From NCBI GenBank assembly GCA_019637395.1, contig JAHBVR010000013.1, forward strand, positions 124,001 through 188,000: a stretch of 64,000 nt of DNA, given 5' to 3'. The translations under genes were made by a program, and so were the position numbers. The first letter of the stretch is position 1; every line of letters starts with the position of its first letter. Positions 61,794 through 64,000 of the stretch are shown here, in pieces. The DNA comes from Vulcanimicrobiota bacterium. GTDB taxonomy: Bacteria > Vulcanimicrobiota > Xenobia > Xenobiales > JADMJV01. The notes beneath the pieces are model-generated. The model was not told the origin of the DNA. It ran no database searches and was given only the letters and a program-made list of their open reading frames with translations.

Positions 61794-62319
61794 TCGGCCT
61801 CCGCTGGGGGCGATCTTCGTCTCTTTCACCCGGATTTCGTTGTTTTCCGTGGGCGGAGCCACCATGGCCTGGATCCGCGAGGAAACGGTGCACCGTCGGA
61901 AATGGCTGAGCGAGGATGATTTCGCCCAGGCGGTGGCCGTCTGCCAGTTGCTGCCGGGCGCCAACACCCTCAACATGAGCGTTTTTCTGGGAGCCGAAAT
62001 GCGCGGCTGGAAAGGTGCCCTGGCGGCTCTGCTGGGACTGATCACTCTTCCCTTTTTTCTGGTGCTGGGACTGGGTATCGCCTACGGACGTTTAGAACAA
62101 GGACCGCTGCTGCGGGCGATCTTTGCCGGCCTGGGAGCGGGAGCGGCCGGCGTGGCCCTGGGCACGGCCATTCAAATGGGTCGCAAGCACCTGAGCGACG
62201 GCTGGTTGCTTTTCCTGGCCCTGCTGGTCTTCGGCTGCCTGGCCGGTCTGCGCCTGCACATGCTGGCGGTAGTGGTCATGGTTCTACTGCTCTCGCTGCT
62301 GATGGACCGCCAGCCGTGA
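61786..62319 (+). CDS. Chromate transporter, first half (ChrA-like)
   Basis: 177 residues from TTG at 61786. TRISLFSVGGATMAWIREET is the first CHR signature (F-x-x-G-G). VCQLLPGANTLNMSVFLGAE is the second (L-x-P-G-x). About five hydrophobic helices. Together with the next gene it makes the two halves of a ChrA protein; split short-chain CHR pairs are known in several phyla. It overlaps the next gene by ATGA, so they are made together. Substrate could be chromate, sulfate or another oxyanion. Confidence 0.85.
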   Translation: MSDRPPLGAIFVSFTRISLFSVGGATMAWIREETVHRRKWLSEDDFAQAVAVCQLLPGANTLNMSVFLGAEMRGWKGALAALLGLITLPFFLVLGLGIAYGRLEQGPLLRAIFAGLGAGAAGVALGTAIQMGRKHLSDGWLLFLALLVFGCLAGLRLHMLAVVVMVLLLSLLMDRQP

Positions 62320-62837
62320 TCTGGAAAGTGCTGGCCGTCTTCACCGCCCTCTCGCTGCTGGCCCTGGGCGGAGGCTCGGCCATCATTCCCGAACTGCAAC
62401 GCCAGGCCGTCCTGGAACAGCACTGGCTGAGCGACCGCCAGTTCGTCGACTTCTATGCCCTCACTCAAGTGACGCCGGGCCCGAGCATGATGGTGGTGGC
62501 TCTGGTCGGCTTCCAGGCGGCGGGTACCTCCGGCGCGCTGGCGGCCGTGATCGGCATGTTTGGACCCACCGGCCTGTTGGTGTTCACCGTGCGCAACACC
62601 TGGAATCGCCTGCGGGCTTCGCGCTGGCGCCGGCTCATGGAACGCACCACCAGGCCTTTCGCAGTGGGTACCATGCTGGCTTCAGCCACCCTGGTGGCCC
62701 AATCCACCAACCATCGCCCGCTGGACTGGGCCTTGACCCTGACCACCGCCGCCCTGGTCGGCAGCAAACGCCTGGGTATTCTCCCCACCATGGCCCTGGC
62801 CGCTCTGGCCGGTTGGCTCTCGGGCCTTTCAGGCTAA
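62316..62837 (+). CDS. Chromate transporter, second half (ChrA-like)
   Basis: 173 residues starting GTG-like (MIWKVLAVFTALSLLALGGG). LALGGGSAIIPELQRQAV is the matching first CHR signature, and ALTQVTPGPSMMVVALVGFQ the P-G-P motif. Hydrophobic helices follow to the end. The opposite orientation expected of the two CHR halves is consistent with a dual-topology origin. It ends four bases over the stop of the opposing PilZ gene. Confidence 0.85.
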   Translation: MIWKVLAVFTALSLLALGGGSAIIPELQRQAVLEQHWLSDRQFVDFYALTQVTPGPSMMVVALVGFQAAGTSGALAAVIGMFGPTGLLVFTVRNTWNRLRASRWRRLMERTTRPFAVGTMLASATLVAQSTNHRPLDWALTLTTAALVGSKRLGILPTMALAALAGWLSGLSG

Positions 62838-63532
62838 GCGTCGAAAGAGCGGCGCAGCAGAGCTTTCAGGTAGAGACCAAGCAGCTTTAATTGGGGTCCG
62901 TCCAGTTCGCGGAACTCCATTCCCTGCACGCCATCGTCGCGGGCCTCGCTCACGGTTCCGGCCAGGGCCAGCGCTTCAAGCTTGAGATAAGGGCCCACGG
63001 TGATGGTCGCCTCGCCCACCGGCAGGCGAGGTTTGGCCTTGACCAACGCCCCACCCACACCGAGATTCTCCACCTGAACTTGGCGCTCTCCCACCACGGC
63101 CGGGAGTTTGCACTCGGCCCGCACCCAACGGCGCTTGCTACGCGAAGAGAGACTGGAGAAACCCAGCAGTTGCAAAATAGAAAACACCCAGGAGTGGGGG
63201 GTCACGGTGAAGCGCATACCCGAGTTGGTCAGCTCCCCCACTTGCCGAGTCCAGCAGATCTGGCCTTCGATGGGCTCGTTGGGACCGTCGACATCGACGA
63301 AGGGACAGTAGACCGTAATCCACTGGCCGACCTTGAGAGGATGGCGGCTGCTCAGAGCCAGTCCACCTTCGCCCAGGTCGTTGATGGTGCCGGGAAAACG
63401 GCCCTCGGCGCTGGAATACATGCTGCGGTAGCTGCACTTGAGACGTATCAGGTTGCGCCGTTCTTCAAAAGCCCAGGACGGTCCCTTACCTCTCACCAGA
63501 GAAAGAAAGCCGTTGAGAAAATCCTTCACCAT
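62834..63532 (-). CDS. Protein with two PilZ domains
   Basis: 232 residues. The first PilZ part reads ERRNLIRLKCSYRS then GTINDLGEGGLALSSR, with the R-x-x-x-R and N/D-L-G-E-G-G-L-x-L motifs for c-di-GMP. The second part (KRRWVRAECKLPAVV, VENLGVGGALVKAK) has R-x-x-x-R and N-L-G-V-G-G-A. It is likely a c-di-GMP receptor that changes partner binding. The gene lies three bases from the glycine-zipper gene upstream, so they share a transcript. No membrane helix. Confidence 0.87.
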   Translation of the reverse strand: MVKDFLNGFLSLVRGKGPSWAFEERRNLIRLKCSYRSMYSSAEGRFPGTINDLGEGGLALSSRHPLKVGQWITVYCPFVDVDGPNEPIEGQICWTRQVGELTNSGMRFTVTPHSWVFSILQLLGFSSLSSRSKRRWVRAECKLPAVVGERQVQVENLGVGGALVKAKPRLPVGEATITVGPYLKLEALALAGTVSEARDDGVQGMEFRELDGPQLKLLGLYLKALLRRSFDA

Positions 63533-63535
63533 GGC

Positions 63536-64000
63536 TTAACCCTGGGGCTTGTCCTTGGGTCGGCTTTCCACCATCTTCAGCAAAGTACCCCCGGCAATGC
63601 CCGCGGCCAAGCCCACTCCGCCGCCGATCAGACCACCCATAATGGCGCCGCTGACGGGGCCATAGCGAGCCGTATCAAAGGTATGCTGTACGCGCTGCAT
63701 TTGCGGAGTGCCGTCGGCATTGTAAAGAGGAACGTCGCGATAGACCCCGCTGGTGCCTCGACCAAAGCCGATTCCCAGGCCGGGGAAACCCAGGCCGAGG
63801 TTGTGCTCGTAGTAATCCGAAGGAATCTCGCCGATGCGCTGGTTCTGCAAAACCGGCCCCATCCACTCGCGCGTGTGCACTTCCTTCTGAGCCTGCTCGA
63901 TGACACCGGCCACGTGGCCCAGTGCTCCGCCGCCGATCATGCCTACGGCGGCGCCTCCCAGAGCCAGCATGCCGGCCCGGCTGTGCAACTCTTCCCGTTT
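63536..64000 (-). CDS. Glycine-zipper protein, 5' end cut by window edge
   Basis: At least 154 residues; the frame runs to the edge of the window (in-frame codons beyond 63988 read KREEL), so the true start may lie outside. AGMLALGGAAVGMIGGGALG and GAIMGGLIGGGVGLAAGIAG are two glycine-zipper helices, separated by a polar middle (EWMGPVLQNQRIGEIP, YYEHNLGLGFPGLGIGFG). Such zippers insert in membranes or form oligomers. Co-transcribed with the PilZ gene. No family recognised. Confidence 0.65.
   Translation of the reverse strand, partial: KREELHSRAGMLALGGAAVGMIGGGALGHVAGVIEQAQKEVHTREWMGPVLQNQRIGEIPSDYYEHNLGLGFPGLGIGFGRGTSGVYRDVPLYNADGTPQMQRVQHTFDTARYGPVSGAIMGGLIGGGVGLAAGIAGGTLLKMVESRPKDKPQG

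Overview
The window is a GC-rich, densely coded bacterial chromosome segment. The organism is a diderm: there is a two-partner secretion pair (FhaC-type outer-membrane porin plus a filamentous-haemagglutinin-type exoprotein), an MCE/MlaD-type lipid-transport protein and several signal-peptide proteins. I cannot name the phylum from the sequence. Core genes (rpsA, polA, coaE, pta, tlyA) sit among many small lineage-specific genes, which would fit a poorly sampled deep-branching phylum. No rRNA, tRNA or CRISPR array was seen.

Layout. 1-3.1 kb (minus): a tight four-gene operon with a long YadA-head/phage-tail-fibre-like repeat protein, a small phage-like protein, a NifU/IscU-like scaffold with altered ligands, and a radical SAM enzyme cut by the window edge. 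3.2-6.7 kb: a decayed patch with a broken XRE regulator, a broken PilX-type prepilin gene, a TGA-interrupted ORF and small hypotheticals. 6.7-12.9 kb: M28 peptidase, membrane protein, kynureninase-like PLP enzyme, tlyA coupled to an MCE/MlaD protein, and a coiled-coil protein. A broken gene fragment lies between tlyA and a duplicated piece of its 5' end. 13-21.7 kb: a secreted accessory protein coupled to a caspase-like C14 peptidase, then the FhaC-type porin and its 1433-residue exoprotein, followed by six tandem 59-60 bp hairpin repeats. 22.1-27.6 kb: an ABC-2 exporter (permease and ATPase overlapping) divergent from a large TPR protein. 27.6-28.2 kb: a dead toxin-antitoxin pair. 28.2-30.6 kb: pta and a secreted NHL-repeat protein, separated by a second tandem repeat array.

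30.5-36.9 kb (minus) is one dense run: rpsA, coaE, lytic transglycosylase, a possible Sm-like small protein, L,D-transpeptidase, a SEDS glycosyltransferase (FtsW/RodA) and a PBP-like protein that lacks the catalytic serine and lysine. This joins translation, CoA synthesis and cell-wall building. 37.1-39.9 kb: a DNA polymerase I whose 5'-nuclease is intact but whose polymerase active site has lost key residues. 40.2-44.4 kb: a membrane Fe-S oxidoreductase and two tandem SGNH hydrolases. 44.4-52.8 kb: a REC-PAS-REC regulator, an RNA methyltransferase, a secreted FAD amine oxidase, cytochrome c, a peptidoglycan-binding protein and small hypotheticals. 53.3-59.1 kb: a MerR regulator with an operator-like dyad, a VIT/VWA protein, a second class V PLP enzyme and a secreted M48 peptidase. 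59.2-64 kb: TerB-like protein, bestrophin-like channel, phospholipase-D-like protein, a split chromate transporter, a double PilZ protein and a glycine-zipper protein cut by the right edge.

Most notable for follow-up: the radical SAM/NifU-like/tail-fibre operon; two apparent pseudoenzymes (PolA polymerase domain and PBP) in otherwise essential-looking contexts; the caspase/two-partner-secretion locus; and two hairpin repeat arrays.
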